This document shows positions 1 to 8,911 of a stretch of 64,000 nt of DNA, piece by piece. Position 1 is the first letter of the stretch. The number at the start of each line of letters is the position of its first letter. Where the stretch lies: positions 2,728,001 through 2,792,000 of the forward strand of contig CP080408.1 of the NCBI GenBank assembly GCA_019448215.1. Reading direction: 5' to 3'. The notes under the pieces are model-generated. The model was not told where the DNA came from, searched no databases, and was given only the letters and a program-made list of their open reading frames with translations. The DNA is from Thalassovita mediterranea (GTDB taxonomy: Bacteria; Pseudomonadota; Alphaproteobacteria; Caulobacterales; Hyphomonadaceae). The position numbers and the translations under genes are program-made.

Positions 1-735
1 GCGCCGAATGGTGGGGTCCAGCGTCGCGAACGGCATATCCCGCGCGAACACATTGGCACCGGTCATCCGGTTGAACAGGGTCGACTTGCCAGCATTTGTG
101 TAGCCAACAAGCGCAATCACAGGAAAGCCGGCGTCGCGCCTGCCAGAACGTTGCAAGCCGCGCGTGCGGCGTACTTCCTCGAGATCTGACTTCAAGGATG
201 CAAGCTGGCGGTCCAGCATGCGGCGGTCAGCTTCCAGCTGGGTTTCGCCGGGACCGCTCAGAAAGCCCTGACCGCCCCGCTGGCGTTCAAGGTGCGTCCA
301 GGTGCGAACGAGGCGTGAGCGCTCATAGGAAAGGCGCGCCAGCTCGACCTGCAGCTTGCCTTCCTTCGTGCGCGCACGAAGGCCGAAGATTTCGAGAATG
401 AGGCCGGTTCGGTCGATGACCTTGCAGCTTAGTGCGCGCTCAAGATTGCGCTGCTGGACCGGCGTCAGTGCAGCGTCGATGACGCAGAGTGTGCAGGCGG
501 ACGCTGCAATATCCTCGCGCAAACGCTCCAGGATACCGCCAGAGAGAAGGTGGGATGCGCTCGGCTTGCGCACATTCTCCGGACGTAGGAAGGCGAGGTT
601 ACAACCAAGGGCTTCGACAAGGCCGGAGGTTTCCGACAGCCGTTCGCGGTCGGGCCTGTCAGCAGGCATGGTCCAGGGAATGATGACGCCGGCCCGGTCC
701 GGTACCGGTGTTCTATCGATTAGCTCGCTGCTCAA
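1..735 (-). CDS. hflX: GTPase HflX, 3' part missing at window edge
   Basis: Ribosome-associated GTPase that splits stalled or stressed ribosomes. About 245 N-terminal residues are visible: the HflX-specific N-terminal domain, the conserved segment ending in [12 protein letters not shown], and the start of the G domain with Walker [10 protein letters not shown] followed by the switch region FATLDPT. The rest lies beyond base 1. The frame opens with TTG at 735-733, which shares TTGA with the hfq stop. No upstream ATG fits, and the first internal ATG would remove the conserved start of the domain, so TTG is the likely start. It sits directly downstream of hfq, the order seen in most proteobacteria, and is probably translated from the same mRNA. 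Confidence 0.93.
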   Translation of the reverse strand, partial: MSSELIDRTPVPDRAGVIIPWTMPADRPDRERLSETSGLVEALGCNLAFLRPENVRKPSASHLLSGGILERLREDIAASACTLCVIDAALTPVQQRNLERALSCKVIDRTGLILEIFGLRARTKEGKLQVELARLSYERSRLVRTWTHLERQRGGQGFLSGPGETQLEADRRMLDRQLASLKSDLEEVRRTRGLQRSGRRDAGFPVIALVGYTNAGKSTLFNRMTGANVFARDMPFATLDPTIRR

Positions 736-986
736 TCCTTGTCCGCGCTGGTTTCCTCATCGAACAGCTGCACTGGCGCACCGGGCGCAATGGTCGAGAT
801 GGCATGCTTGTAGACGAGTTGAGGCGGACGTCCGTCCCCGCGCAGGAGGACACAGAAATTATCGAACCAGGTCACCACGCCTTGCAGCTTTACGCCGTTC
901 ACAAGGAAGATTGTGAGAGGCGTGCGTGATTTCCTGACAGCATTGAGGAACGTGTCCTGCAGGTTTTGTTTTTTATCCGACGACAT
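732..986 (-). CDS. hfq: RNA chaperone Hfq
   Basis: Hexameric Sm-like protein that pairs small RNAs with mRNAs in the cytoplasm. It has 84 residues, the usual compact alphaproteobacterial length. It opens with [11 protein letters not shown] and carries the Sm1 segment around [16 protein letters not shown] and the Sm2 signature [11 protein letters not shown] (YKHA motif), followed by a short acidic tail. It begins 85 bases downstream of trkH and overlaps hflX by four bases. The upstream gap may hold its own promoter, but I could not identify one. Confidence 0.97.
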   Translation of the reverse strand: MSSDKKQNLQDTFLNAVRKSRTPLTIFLVNGVKLQGVVTWFDNFCVLLRGDGRPPQLVYKHAISTIAPGAPVQLFDEETSADKD

Positions 987-1071
987 GGTCTTTATCCGTA
1001 TGCTGGCGCTGTTCGCTATGCGTTTTCGCAGGCGCTATCTGGATTGCCCCCGCAATGCAAGTCCCAGCTGC

Positions 1072-2478
1072 CTACCGACGCCAAAATGAGACGGTGAGGA
1101 GCGGAATCAATGCGAGAACCTCCAGTCTGCCCAGTATCATACCGAATATGGCCAGCACTTGGTAGAACGTTGCGTCTTTGAGCTGTGCCTGCGGAATAAG
1201 CTGTCCTGAGTTGGTCAGACTACCGAATGTCGTCGACAGAGCATCTTCGAATCCAAGTCCCACGAATGAGAACAGCAACAACCCCATCACCACGGCAATG
1301 ATGTAAGCGACCAGATAGACCCAGATGCCCATCAGCGTGCGATCGGACTGTATGCGCCCTCTGAACTGGAAGTGGACCAGCGACTCCCGGTAGCCCATCC
1401 GCAAGAATTCCTGTCCCACACGCCTGAACAGCACATAGAGACGCGCGAGCTTCATGCCGCCTGCCGCAGACAGAGCTGCGCCGCCAATCATGCATGGGGC
1501 GAGCTGCACGAGTAGTGGCAGGTCCCGCGTCGTTTCACGCGCGACGAGGGCGATCCCGCTGGTCGAAAGACTGGATAGCGACCAGCCAATCGCATTGAGG
1601 CCGGTAAGGCCGCAAGCCAGCCCGATTGCAATGAAGACCAGCATCGCGAGGCTGAAAGCCAGCGTCTCTGCATCGAAGACCGCGGCGCGCCAGTCGCGAT
1701 TGGCGATCTGTATCAGAAAGAACAGGCCAAGCGTGCCAAAGATCAGCCCTAGCGAAAGCGCAAATGAACGCGTGCCGTTCACAATGTCGGAGGACGCGCT
1801 GCGTGGATCTGCAAGGCCCGTGGTCAGCGCACTGACAGCATCCAGAAATGCCGTGCCGACCCCAATGCCACCTACAACCTCCAGCGCAAACACGATCAGC
1901 AGGCAAATACCGAAATAGACCCCAGTCACCCGCATCACGCGCGGCATGGAGTCGAAGAAGCTCTCATCCGAATGGCTGAACAGAAGCGTTCGGTGGATGC
2001 CCGGCCCATCAAGGCTTAGGGCCGCCAGAACAGTCGCCGCAAAAGTTATCGTCGCGAGCGCTCCGGCCAGATGAAGGAGTGCGCGCCAGAACAGGATCGA
2101 ATTTGGCAGCACCACCACGTTCGGATCGAAGACCGAGTGGCCGGTGGTGGTGAGGCTGGAAATGGCCTCGTGCAGCGCTGCAATCGCGCTGTCGTTTGGA
2201 AGCCCCATCAGAAAAGGCGGCGCACAGGCAATACCGGCGAAGACCCAGAAAAACACCATGAAGGCCAGACCATCCGATGGCTGGGCCCTACGTTTCGGCC
2301 GGTCGATCATGACGATTATCGCGGCGCAGACAGTCACAAGCAGCGTTCCTGTCGTCAGGAAAACGCGAAACTGAGCCCCCTCTCCCGCAAGGAGAGCGAA
2401 CAGCGCCGATAGTGCCATCGCCATCACAAGGCCGAAGCCACTGAATGCAAGCATTCTGATGATGGCGGGATAGTTCAT
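1072..2478 (-). CDS. trkH: Trk-type potassium uptake protein TrkH
   Basis: Membrane subunit of the Trk/Ktr potassium transporter, acting with the NAD-binding subunit TrkA encoded just upstream. The 468 residues are strongly hydrophobic throughout, as expected for the four-fold M1-P-M2 architecture, with a recognisable first pore loop SSLTTTGHSVF near residue 110 and later ones with SALTTGLADP, SSLSTSGIAL and SLTNSGQLIP. These are the glycine-containing selectivity filters of the family. The family usually has about 480 residues, so the protein looks complete. It follows trkA after 34 bases on the same strand, so the two are probably co-transcribed. Confidence 0.93.
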   Translation of the reverse strand: MNYPAIIRMLAFSGFGLVMAMALSALFALLAGEGAQFRVFLTTGTLLVTVCAAIIVMIDRPKRRAQPSDGLAFMVFFWVFAGIACAPPFLMGLPNDSAIAALHEAISSLTTTGHSVFDPNVVVLPNSILFWRALLHLAGALATITFAATVLAALSLDGPGIHRTLLFSHSDESFFDSMPRVMRVTGVYFGICLLIVFALEVVGGIGVGTAFLDAVSALTTGLADPRSASSDIVNGTRSFALSLGLIFGTLGLFFLIQIANRDWRAAVFDAETLAFSLAMLVFIAIGLACGLTGLNAIGWSLSSLSTSGIALVARETTRDLPLLVQLAPCMIGGAALSAAGGMKLARLYVLFRRVGQEFLRMGYRESLVHFQFRGRIQSDRTLMGIWVYLVAYIIAVVMGLLLFSFVGLGFEDALSTTFGSLTNSGQLIPQAQLKDATFYQVLAIFGMILGRLEVLALIPLLTVSFWRR

Positions 2479-2512
2479 GCTGGCCGTACTCTCTGAGGGC
2501 TCGGCGTCGGTT

Positions 2513-3886
2513 CTAGAAGAAGTCGGCGCTGACGCGGAAGAACTGTTCGACCTTGCTGGTCATAGCGCCCTCATAGAAGAGCAGCGCATGATCGTTAGCG
2601 CGGACTGTCACATCGCTGGAGGCGAAGATGACCTCGCCATCCCGCAGGACGGCGGCAGCCGTGATGCCCTTGGGAAGATCGTCATAGCCGAGTGACTTGC
2701 CGATGAGCGGCGATGTATCCAGCGTGACGCCTTCTGCGATCTCGGCAGCGCCATCTTCCAGCGACTGAAGTGCAAGGATACGCCCCCGGCGCATCTTCAT
2801 CAGAACGCGCGATACGGTGAGCGCCCTAGGGTCCAGAACCGCATCCAGCTTCATTTCGCGCGCAAGGCCCGCAAGCTCAGGTGCGTTGACCAGAGAAAGT
2901 GCGCGCTTGGCTCCCATCTGCTTGGCCAGTTTGGAGATCAGAATGTTCGTCTTGTCGTCGTGCGTTGTCGCGATGACGAGGTCTGCTGTTGGCGCATCGG
3001 ACTCTTCGAGAATGTAGCGCGTGAGGCCGTCGCCATGGATCACGATTGTGCGCGATAGCTCGGCGGCCGCCCGTTCAGCGCGGCCAATATCCGACTCGAT
3101 GACGCGCACGCGCACGCCGGTCTGCTTCTCCAGACCTTTGGCTACATAGAGGCCGACATTGCCGCCGCCGACGATGACCACGCGGCGCATTTCCGGCTCT
3201 GGCCGGTTGAAGATGCTGTTCAGCCTGTGACTGTGCGACTTCAGGACCGCCACATAGGCCGTGTCACCGGTCTTCAGCTGGTCATTGCCGCGCGGCGCGA
3301 ACACGTGCCCCGCCCTGTTGATGCCCACAATGCGGGCGCTGAGGCTTGGGAACAGACCCTGGATCTGGTCAAGCGCGGTATCGAGCACGGGGCTGTCGTC
3401 CAGCACCTCGATGGCGACGAGCTGAACGTCGCCGCGCCCAAAGTTCACGCTCATGATTGCGCCGGGTGTGCTGAAGCGCTGCAGGATTGCGTCGCCAACT
3501 TCAATCTCTGGCGAGATGACGAGGTCGATCCCAAGACCCTCTCGCGAGAAAAGCTGGCGATAGCCAACCTGCAGATATTGCTGGGCCCGGATGCGCGCGA
3601 TCTTGTTGGGAATGTTGAACAGCGTATCGGCCACCTGACAGATGACCATGTTGATCTCATCTGAATAGGTCACGGCAATGATCATGTCGCAGTCATTGCC
3701 GCCAGCAGCTTCGAGCACTTCGGGATGACCGGCATGTCCGACGACACCGCGCACATCGAGCTCGGTCTGAACAACGTCGATCAATTTGGTGTCCTGATCG
3801 ATCATCACGATGTCATGGTTCTCGATAGCCAGACGCCGCGCAATACCCTGACCGACCCGCCCTGCTCCGCAAATAATGACCCGCAT
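2513..3886 (-). CDS. trkA: Trk system NAD-binding regulatory subunit TrkA
   Basis: Cytoplasmic gating subunit of the potassium transporter. The 457 residues form two tandem RCK units, each a Rossmann RCK-N domain followed by a small RCK-C domain. The first Rossmann fold starts with IICGAGRVGQGIA and the acidic VMIDQD strand; the second starts near residue 233 with VVIVGGGNVGLYVA. RCK-C domains end each half. Length and two-fold architecture match classical TrkA. It lies 2 bases downstream of ntrX and directly upstream of trkH. A position between ntrYX and hfq is common in alphaproteobacteria. Confidence 0.95.
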   Translation of the reverse strand: MRVIICGAGRVGQGIARRLAIENHDIVMIDQDTKLIDVVQTELDVRGVVGHAGHPEVLEAAGGNDCDMIIAVTYSDEINMVICQVADTLFNIPNKIARIRAQQYLQVGYRQLFSREGLGIDLVISPEIEVGDAILQRFSTPGAIMSVNFGRGDVQLVAIEVLDDSPVLDTALDQIQGLFPSLSARIVGINRAGHVFAPRGNDQLKTGDTAYVAVLKSHSHRLNSIFNRPEPEMRRVVIVGGGNVGLYVAKGLEKQTGVRVRVIESDIGRAERAAAELSRTIVIHGDGLTRYILEESDAPTADLVIATTHDDKTNILISKLAKQMGAKRALSLVNAPELAGLAREMKLDAVLDPRALTVSRVLMKMRRGRILALQSLEDGAAEIAEGVTLDTSPLIGKSLGYDDLPKGITAAAVLRDGEVIFASSDVTVRANDHALLFYEGAMTSKVEQFFRVSADFF

Positions 3887-3888
3887 GA

Positions 3889-5277
3889 CTAGACGTCCGA
3901 CCGTGATGCTGACGCATTCACACCAAGTGCTTTGAGTTTCCGGTGTAGCGCGGAACGCTCCATGCCGATGAACTCCGCTGTGCGAGAAATATTGCCGTCG
4001 AAACGGGTAATCTGAAGTGACAGGTATTCCCGCTCGAACTGCTCGCGTGCATCCCGCAACGAGAGACCAACGAGGTCAGCCGAAGCGGTTGGGCTCGCCC
4101 CTTTTGATAGCCCGCTGCGTTCCTGAGGTAGCTCATCGACCGACACAGGACGTTTCGCATCATGCGGCGACAGAATGAGAATACGCTCTACAAGGTTCTT
4201 CAGCTGGCGCACATTACCCGGCCAGTCCATGGACTGGAGAACGGCAATCGCCTCCGATGAAAACGTCCGCGCATTCAGACCAGAACTGTCGGCAATACGA
4301 CCGGTGAAATGGTCGATCAGCGCTGGAATGTCGTCACGCCGTTCAGCAAGCGAAGGCACCCGGATCGGGACGACGCTTAGCCTGTAGAACAGGTCCTCAC
4401 GAAAACGCTGCGCGGCGATCTCTTCCTTCAGATCCTTGGTGGAGGCTGACATGACCCGAACATCGACGTGAACATCGGACTTGCCGCCAACCCTTTGAAA
4501 ACGTTGCTCTGTCAGCACGCGAAGGATCTTGTTCTGGGTGCCGAGCGGCATATCGGCGACTTCATCCAGCAACAGCGTGCCAGTATGCGCTTTCTCGAAG
4601 AAGCCGATGCGGCGCGGGCGTCCATCATGGTCCTCTTCGCCGAACAGTTCCTGCTCCATCAAGTCTGGCGCGATATTGGCGGCATTCACGACAACGAACG
4701 GACCGTTCTGTCTATTGGATTGAGCATGGATGAGGCGCGCGGCGAGCTCTTTGCCTGCTCCGGCTGGTCCGGTGACCAGCACACGAGAATTGGTCGGGCC
4801 AACCTTGTCGATCGAGGCACGCAGCGTTGCGGCAGCCTGGCTCGACCCGATCCAGTCATCGCTGCTGACCACCATATTCCGCAGAGAGGCGTTCTCGCGT
4901 TTCAAGGAAGTCGACTCGATGGCACGGGCCACCAGATGCAGCAGCCGGTCTGACTTGAATGGCTTCTCAATGAAGTCATAAGCGCCGCGCCGGATAGCTG
5001 CGACGGCGGTTTCGATATTGCCATGACCACTGATCACGATGACCGGGATGAGCGGGTCGATGGACTTGATGAATTTCAGGACGGATAAGCCATCCATGTC
5101 GCTGCCCTGAAGCCAGACATCGAGGATAATCAGGCCGGGAGCACGCATGCGCACTTCTTCAAGCGCTTTCGCAGCTGTTGCAGCGCTGCGCACCGCATAG
5201 CCTTCATCTTCGAGGACGCCGGAGATCAGGTCCCGGATATCGGGTTCGTCGTCGACAACAAGAATGTCCGTGGTCAT
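3889..5277 (-). CDS. ntrX: Response regulator NtrX without GAFTGA
   Basis: Response regulator partner of the NtrY kinase, involved in nitrogen, redox and envelope regulation in alphaproteobacteria. It has 462 residues: a receiver domain with phospho-acceptor D53 in ILDVWLQGSD, an AAA+ domain with Walker A GPAGAGKE and Walker B LLLDEVAD, and a C-terminal Fis-type helix-turn-helix (NISRTAEFIGMERSALHRKL). The sigma-54-contacting GAFTGA loop is replaced by EEDHDGRPRR. Loss of GAFTGA is typical of NtrX proteins, which act with the housekeeping sigma factor. Its ATG overlaps the ntrY stop (ATGA), so the kinase and regulator are translationally coupled. Confidence 0.95.
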   Translation of the reverse strand: MTTDILVVDDEPDIRDLISGVLEDEGYAVRSAATAAKALEEVRMRAPGLIILDVWLQGSDMDGLSVLKFIKSIDPLIPVIVISGHGNIETAVAAIRRGAYDFIEKPFKSDRLLHLVARAIESTSLKRENASLRNMVVSSDDWIGSSQAAATLRASIDKVGPTNSRVLVTGPAGAGKELAARLIHAQSNRQNGPFVVVNAANIAPDLMEQELFGEEDHDGRPRRIGFFEKAHTGTLLLDEVADMPLGTQNKILRVLTEQRFQRVGGKSDVHVDVRVMSASTKDLKEEIAAQRFREDLFYRLSVVPIRVPSLAERRDDIPALIDHFTGRIADSSGLNARTFSSEAIAVLQSMDWPGNVRQLKNLVERILILSPHDAKRPVSVDELPQERSGLSKGASPTASADLVGLSLRDAREQFEREYLSLQITRFDGNISRTAEFIGMERSALHRKLKALGVNASASRSDV

Positions 5278-7499
5278 GAGAGAGCCTCCGTGGTCTCTGG
5301 TTCGGCGAATTCGTCGAGATTGGCCTGCTTTGGCAGTGTGATCCGTACCTTGGCGCCGCGATGCGATTCCTCGCGCTCCTGCAGCTGGATCGCGCCGCCA
5401 TGATCGACAATGATCCGGTTCACGATAGCAAGACCAAGGCCAGTGCCTTTCTCTCGGGTGGTAACATAGGGCTCGAGTAGCCGCTCGCGGGCTTCTTCAG
5501 GAAAGCCCGGGCCATTGTCTTCGATGATGATTGTGATCGATTCTTCGGTGTCTTCGGTCGTGATTTCAATCGCGCCCTGCGTTTCATCGACGGCCGGCAG
5601 GCGTTCAATCGCTTCGGCAGCATTCTTGATGATATTTCCGATGGCCTGCCCGAGTAGTCTTTCATCTGCAGAAATGATGAGCGGCTTGCGGACGTGGTTG
5701 ATCTCCACCGCGATGTCGGGGCTGACCACCTGTTGGGAAAAGCCGGTTTCATCGATCAGCTGGGCGAGATCGAAACTCTCCAGCGTCGGTTTTGGCATTC
5801 TTGCAAAGCCAGAAAACTCCTCGACCATTCGGCCAATGTCGCTGACCTGACGAAGGATCGTGTCAGTACACTTGTCGAACACCGTGTCGTCTTCGGGAAT
5901 GTATTGGCTGTAGCGACGACGGATGCGCTCGGCCGAAAGCTGGATCGGCGTAAGCGGGTTCCTGATCTCATGCGCGATACGTCGGGCGACGTCTCGCCAG
6001 GCAAGCTGGCGTTGCGCTGTCACGAGGCGGGTCGCGTCATCGAAGGTCAGGACGAGGCCGCCCGTCGAATCGCGTGCAGCCTTCAGCCTGAAATGACGCG
6101 CACCCCCAGCCGTCCGCATATCAAGTGACGCATCGATCGGCAGGCGCGTCGCCATTGCTTCTTCGACATGCGGCATGAAGGCTGGCGCGATGTCCGCAAG
6201 ATTGCTGCCTTCGACAGGTGGTTCTGTCTCAAGCAGCTTTTGCGCCGATGGGTTGGCGAGCGTGACGATGAAGTTCTCGTCAATGCGGATGACGCCGGCG
6301 CTGACTTCTTCCAGTAGCGTTTCGAGGAAGAGGCGCCGGTCCTCGGCCTCTTCGCGTGCGTAGATCAGGGCTGAGCGCTGGGCACCAAGCTGCTCCGTCA
6401 TCACATTGAATGAACGGGTGAGCGCGCGCACCTCGTCTTCGCCCTGCGGAAGTGGTACGCGAATGTCGAGGTCGCCGTCACGGACCGACTGGGCTGCATT
6501 TGCGAGACGGCCGATCGGGCCGGTAATCCGGCTTGCGGCTTCAAGCGCCAGGCGGATCGCCATCAGCAGAACCAGCGCCACGATCTGACCATACGCCACG
6601 AAGAAGAGCGCTTGTGAGCGCGAGCTTAGCTCGCCGGCGATGCGATACTCTTCAAGGGCCTGCTCGGCCCGGCGCAAGCGCGCAAAGGCGTCGCGGTCGA
6701 GAGGTTTGGCGAGATAGAGATAGGCGTTCTCCATGCCGCCAAGCTTGATCAACGAAGTCGTGAAGCCCTCTGCCTCGAACAGCGAAAGGTAGACCTCACC
6801 CGCATCCGCCTCGTCGAACATTTCAGGGGTCGGACGCCGGTACAGGCTGTCATTGGCCGCGTTCTCGCCGATTGCCAGCGGCCTGCCCTGCCTGTCGATG
6901 ACGTAACCGACCCTCATATTCCGGATCAGCGCCTGCATGCCGAGATAGGACGAGAAGGCTTCAGGCTCTTCCGTCAGGCCTTCGAGCGCGTTGTTGATAT
7001 CGGACGCAGCGAGCCGCGTGTCCTCCTCGAGGGCGTCACTATACTCGTCCACATTCTCGCGGGCGACCGTGGCCGTCTGCTCCACCAGCGTGAACACCCG
7101 TTCGCCGAACCAAGTGTCGAAGCCACGCGAAATTGCCGCCCAAAGGAAGACCGAAACAACAAGTGCCGGGATGACGGCCGACAGGCTGAATAGAAGCAGG
7201 AAGCGGCGCGCCAGCCGATTGCCTTCTGTGCCCTTTTCCAGCGTGCGCGAGGCGCGATACCGCTGCACAACGATGACGCCAAGCGTGATGATGATGAGCG
7301 TATTGGCGATGATCATCGCCTGAACATCGCGGCTGACCGGCTCGATTGGGTCCATGCCGGATATGGCGACAAAGGTAACCGCAGCGGCGAGGAAGGCAGC
7401 CACGAGGAAAAGCCACTGGAACAATGCCCAGCCTGATCGCGGCTTTCCTGGTGCGGTGGTGTCGACCAAACTATACCTCGCTCGTGCGGTTGTGTTCAA
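5274..7499 (-). CDS. ntrY: Nitrogen-regulation sensor histidine kinase NtrY
   Basis: Membrane-bound histidine kinase for NtrX. Reading the 741 residues in order: N-terminal transmembrane helices within about residues 25-115, a periplasmic sensor region, another helix near residue 300, a HAMP domain, a PAS domain, an H-box (RRIAHEIRNPLTP, His near residue 510) and an HATPase domain with NIIKNAAEA, DNGPGFP and GTGLGLAIV. The frame opens with TTG at 7499. A second TTG at 7469 is preceded by a better ribosome-binding sequence (GCGAGG about six bases upstream) and may be the real start; either leaves all domains intact. Confidence 0.94.
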   Translation of the reverse strand: MNTTARARYSLVDTTAPGKPRSGWALFQWLFLVAAFLAAAVTFVAISGMDPIEPVSRDVQAMIIANTLIIITLGVIVVQRYRASRTLEKGTEGNRLARRFLLLFSLSAVIPALVVSVFLWAAISRGFDTWFGERVFTLVEQTATVARENVDEYSDALEEDTRLAASDINNALEGLTEEPEAFSSYLGMQALIRNMRVGYVIDRQGRPLAIGENAANDSLYRRPTPEMFDEADAGEVYLSLFEAEGFTTSLIKLGGMENAYLYLAKPLDRDAFARLRRAEQALEEYRIAGELSSRSQALFFVAYGQIVALVLLMAIRLALEAASRITGPIGRLANAAQSVRDGDLDIRVPLPQGEDEVRALTRSFNVMTEQLGAQRSALIYAREEAEDRRLFLETLLEEVSAGVIRIDENFIVTLANPSAQKLLETEPPVEGSNLADIAPAFMPHVEEAMATRLPIDASLDMRTAGGARHFRLKAARDSTGGLVLTFDDATRLVTAQRQLAWRDVARRIAHEIRNPLTPIQLSAERIRRRYSQYIPEDDTVFDKCTDTILRQVSDIGRMVEEFSGFARMPKPTLESFDLAQLIDETGFSQQVVSPDIAVEINHVRKPLIISADERLLGQAIGNIIKNAAEAIERLPAVDETQGAIEITTEDTEESITIIIEDNGPGFPEEARERLLEPYVTTREKGTGLGLAIVNRIIVDHGGAIQLQEREESHRGAKVRITLPKQANLDEFAEPETTEALS

Positions 7500-7543
7500 A
7501 CCGCAACACTGAGGCCATAAAGCAACACTTATGCCATGGTCAA

Positions 7544-8911
7544 TTAGTCGTCTGCGAGACCAAGCTGGTTGATCCGCGAACGTAGCGTGTTCCGGTTCAC
7601 GCCAAGTAGCGCCGCTGTTCTGAGCTTGTTTCCGGAAGTCACTGACAGGGCGAGCTTTATCAGAGGCCGTTCGACCTGCTCCATGATGGTGCGGTGGATG
7701 TCGCTATCGTCCGGGTCTGCCTGCAGCAGGTCAGCCATCACATATTTGTGGAGAAGCGTCTCAACCTCTTTCTCGAAATTGCCTGACGATGAGATATCCT
7801 TGAGCGCCTCGGACCGCAGCTCCCGTTCCACATCGCGCTGAGAAATCACGGAATCGGGGCTGAGCGCTGCAAGGCGCATGATGAGGTTCTCAAGCTCACG
7901 CACATTGCCCGGCCAGTCGTAGGCCATGATGAGATCCATCGCGGCCGGCTCAACTTGCTTGCTCGGCAGGCCCTTGCGCTGGGCGCGGATCAGGAACGCC
8001 CTGACAAGTTCGGGAATGTCTTCCTTGCGCTGCCTGAGCGGCGGCATGAAGACCCGGACGACGTTGATCCGGTAGAACAGGTCTTCGCGAAAACGGCCCT
8101 CTTCCACCAGTGTGCTGAGCGGTTTCCGCGTCGATGCGATAATACGCGCGCCGCCCACTTCCCGCATGAGCTTTACAAGCTGGGTCTGTGCTTCGGCCGG
8201 AAGATCGCCGATCTCATCGAGATAGAGTGTGGCACCGGGATCGAACGCAATGCCCGGATTGTCTGGCGTGCCGAAAAGGTCCTGGCTGATGCGGTCTGTC
8301 GGCATGGCTGCAAGATCGAGCGCTTTGAACGGTCCCTTCTTGTCACTTTGCAGCTCATGGATTGCCTGCGCGGCAAGCTCCTTACCCGTACCGGACTCGC
8401 CCTCAATCAGAACGGTGAGGTCCGTGTTCATCACACGCGAGATGATGCGGTAGACCTCCTGCATCGGCTCCGAGCGCCCAATGAGCGGCAGGCTTTGTTC
8501 GCCATTTGCCTTCAGGGCTTCGGTTGCCGCAGCATCCTTGCGTAGTGGGCCCTTCAGGGCGCGGCCAACGAGTCCGGTCAGCTGGTCGATGTCGAACGGC
8601 TTTGGCAGGTAGTCATAGACACCGTGGCGCGCGGCCGAGGCGGCCGTCAGAATGGTATTTTGGCCGCTCATCACGATGACGGGCAGGTCCGGCCGGGCAA
8701 GCCGGATGGATGGCAGCACTTCGAAGATAGCCGTATCTCCGAGGTACACGTCGGTCACGACGACGTCGCCCTCACCATTGCGCACCCAACGCTCCAGCGC
8801 ATCTACCGAACTGGTAGCGCGAACCTGATAGCCAGCGGTCACGAGCGTCTGGTTGACGACAAGCCTGATGCTTGCATCGTCTTCGGCAAGCAGGACGGTT
8901 TTCTGTGTCAT
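7544..8911 (-). CDS. ntrC: Nitrogen-regulation response regulator NtrC, GAFTGA missing
   Basis: Response regulator phosphorylated by NtrB under nitrogen limitation. It has 455 residues: a receiver with D54 (VVVTDVYLGD), an AAA+ domain with Walker A GESGTGKE and Walker B LYLDEIGD, and a Fis-type C-terminal helix-turn-helix (RTAALLGVNRNTLRSRI). Where typical NtrC has ELFGHEKGAFTGA, this one reads DLFGTPDNPGIAFDPGATL, so the sigma-54-binding loop is gone. The segment between Walker B and the sensor-I strand (KLMREVGGARIIASTRK) is also shortened. Rhodobacter capsulatus NtrC is a known precedent for a GAFTGA-less NtrC that works with sigma-70 polymerase. The call as NtrC rests on its position between ntrB and ntrY. 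Confidence 0.92.
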   Translation of the reverse strand: MTQKTVLLAEDDASIRLVVNQTLVTAGYQVRATSSVDALERWVRNGEGDVVVTDVYLGDTAIFEVLPSIRLARPDLPVIVMSGQNTILTAASAARHGVYDYLPKPFDIDQLTGLVGRALKGPLRKDAAATEALKANGEQSLPLIGRSEPMQEVYRIISRVMNTDLTVLIEGESGTGKELAAQAIHELQSDKKGPFKALDLAAMPTDRISQDLFGTPDNPGIAFDPGATLYLDEIGDLPAEAQTQLVKLMREVGGARIIASTRKPLSTLVEEGRFREDLFYRINVVRVFMPPLRQRKEDIPELVRAFLIRAQRKGLPSKQVEPAAMDLIMAYDWPGNVRELENLIMRLAALSPDSVISQRDVERELRSEALKDISSSGNFEKEVETLLHKYVMADLLQADPDDSDIHRTIMEQVERPLIKLALSVTSGNKLRTAALLGVNRNTLRSRINQLGLADD

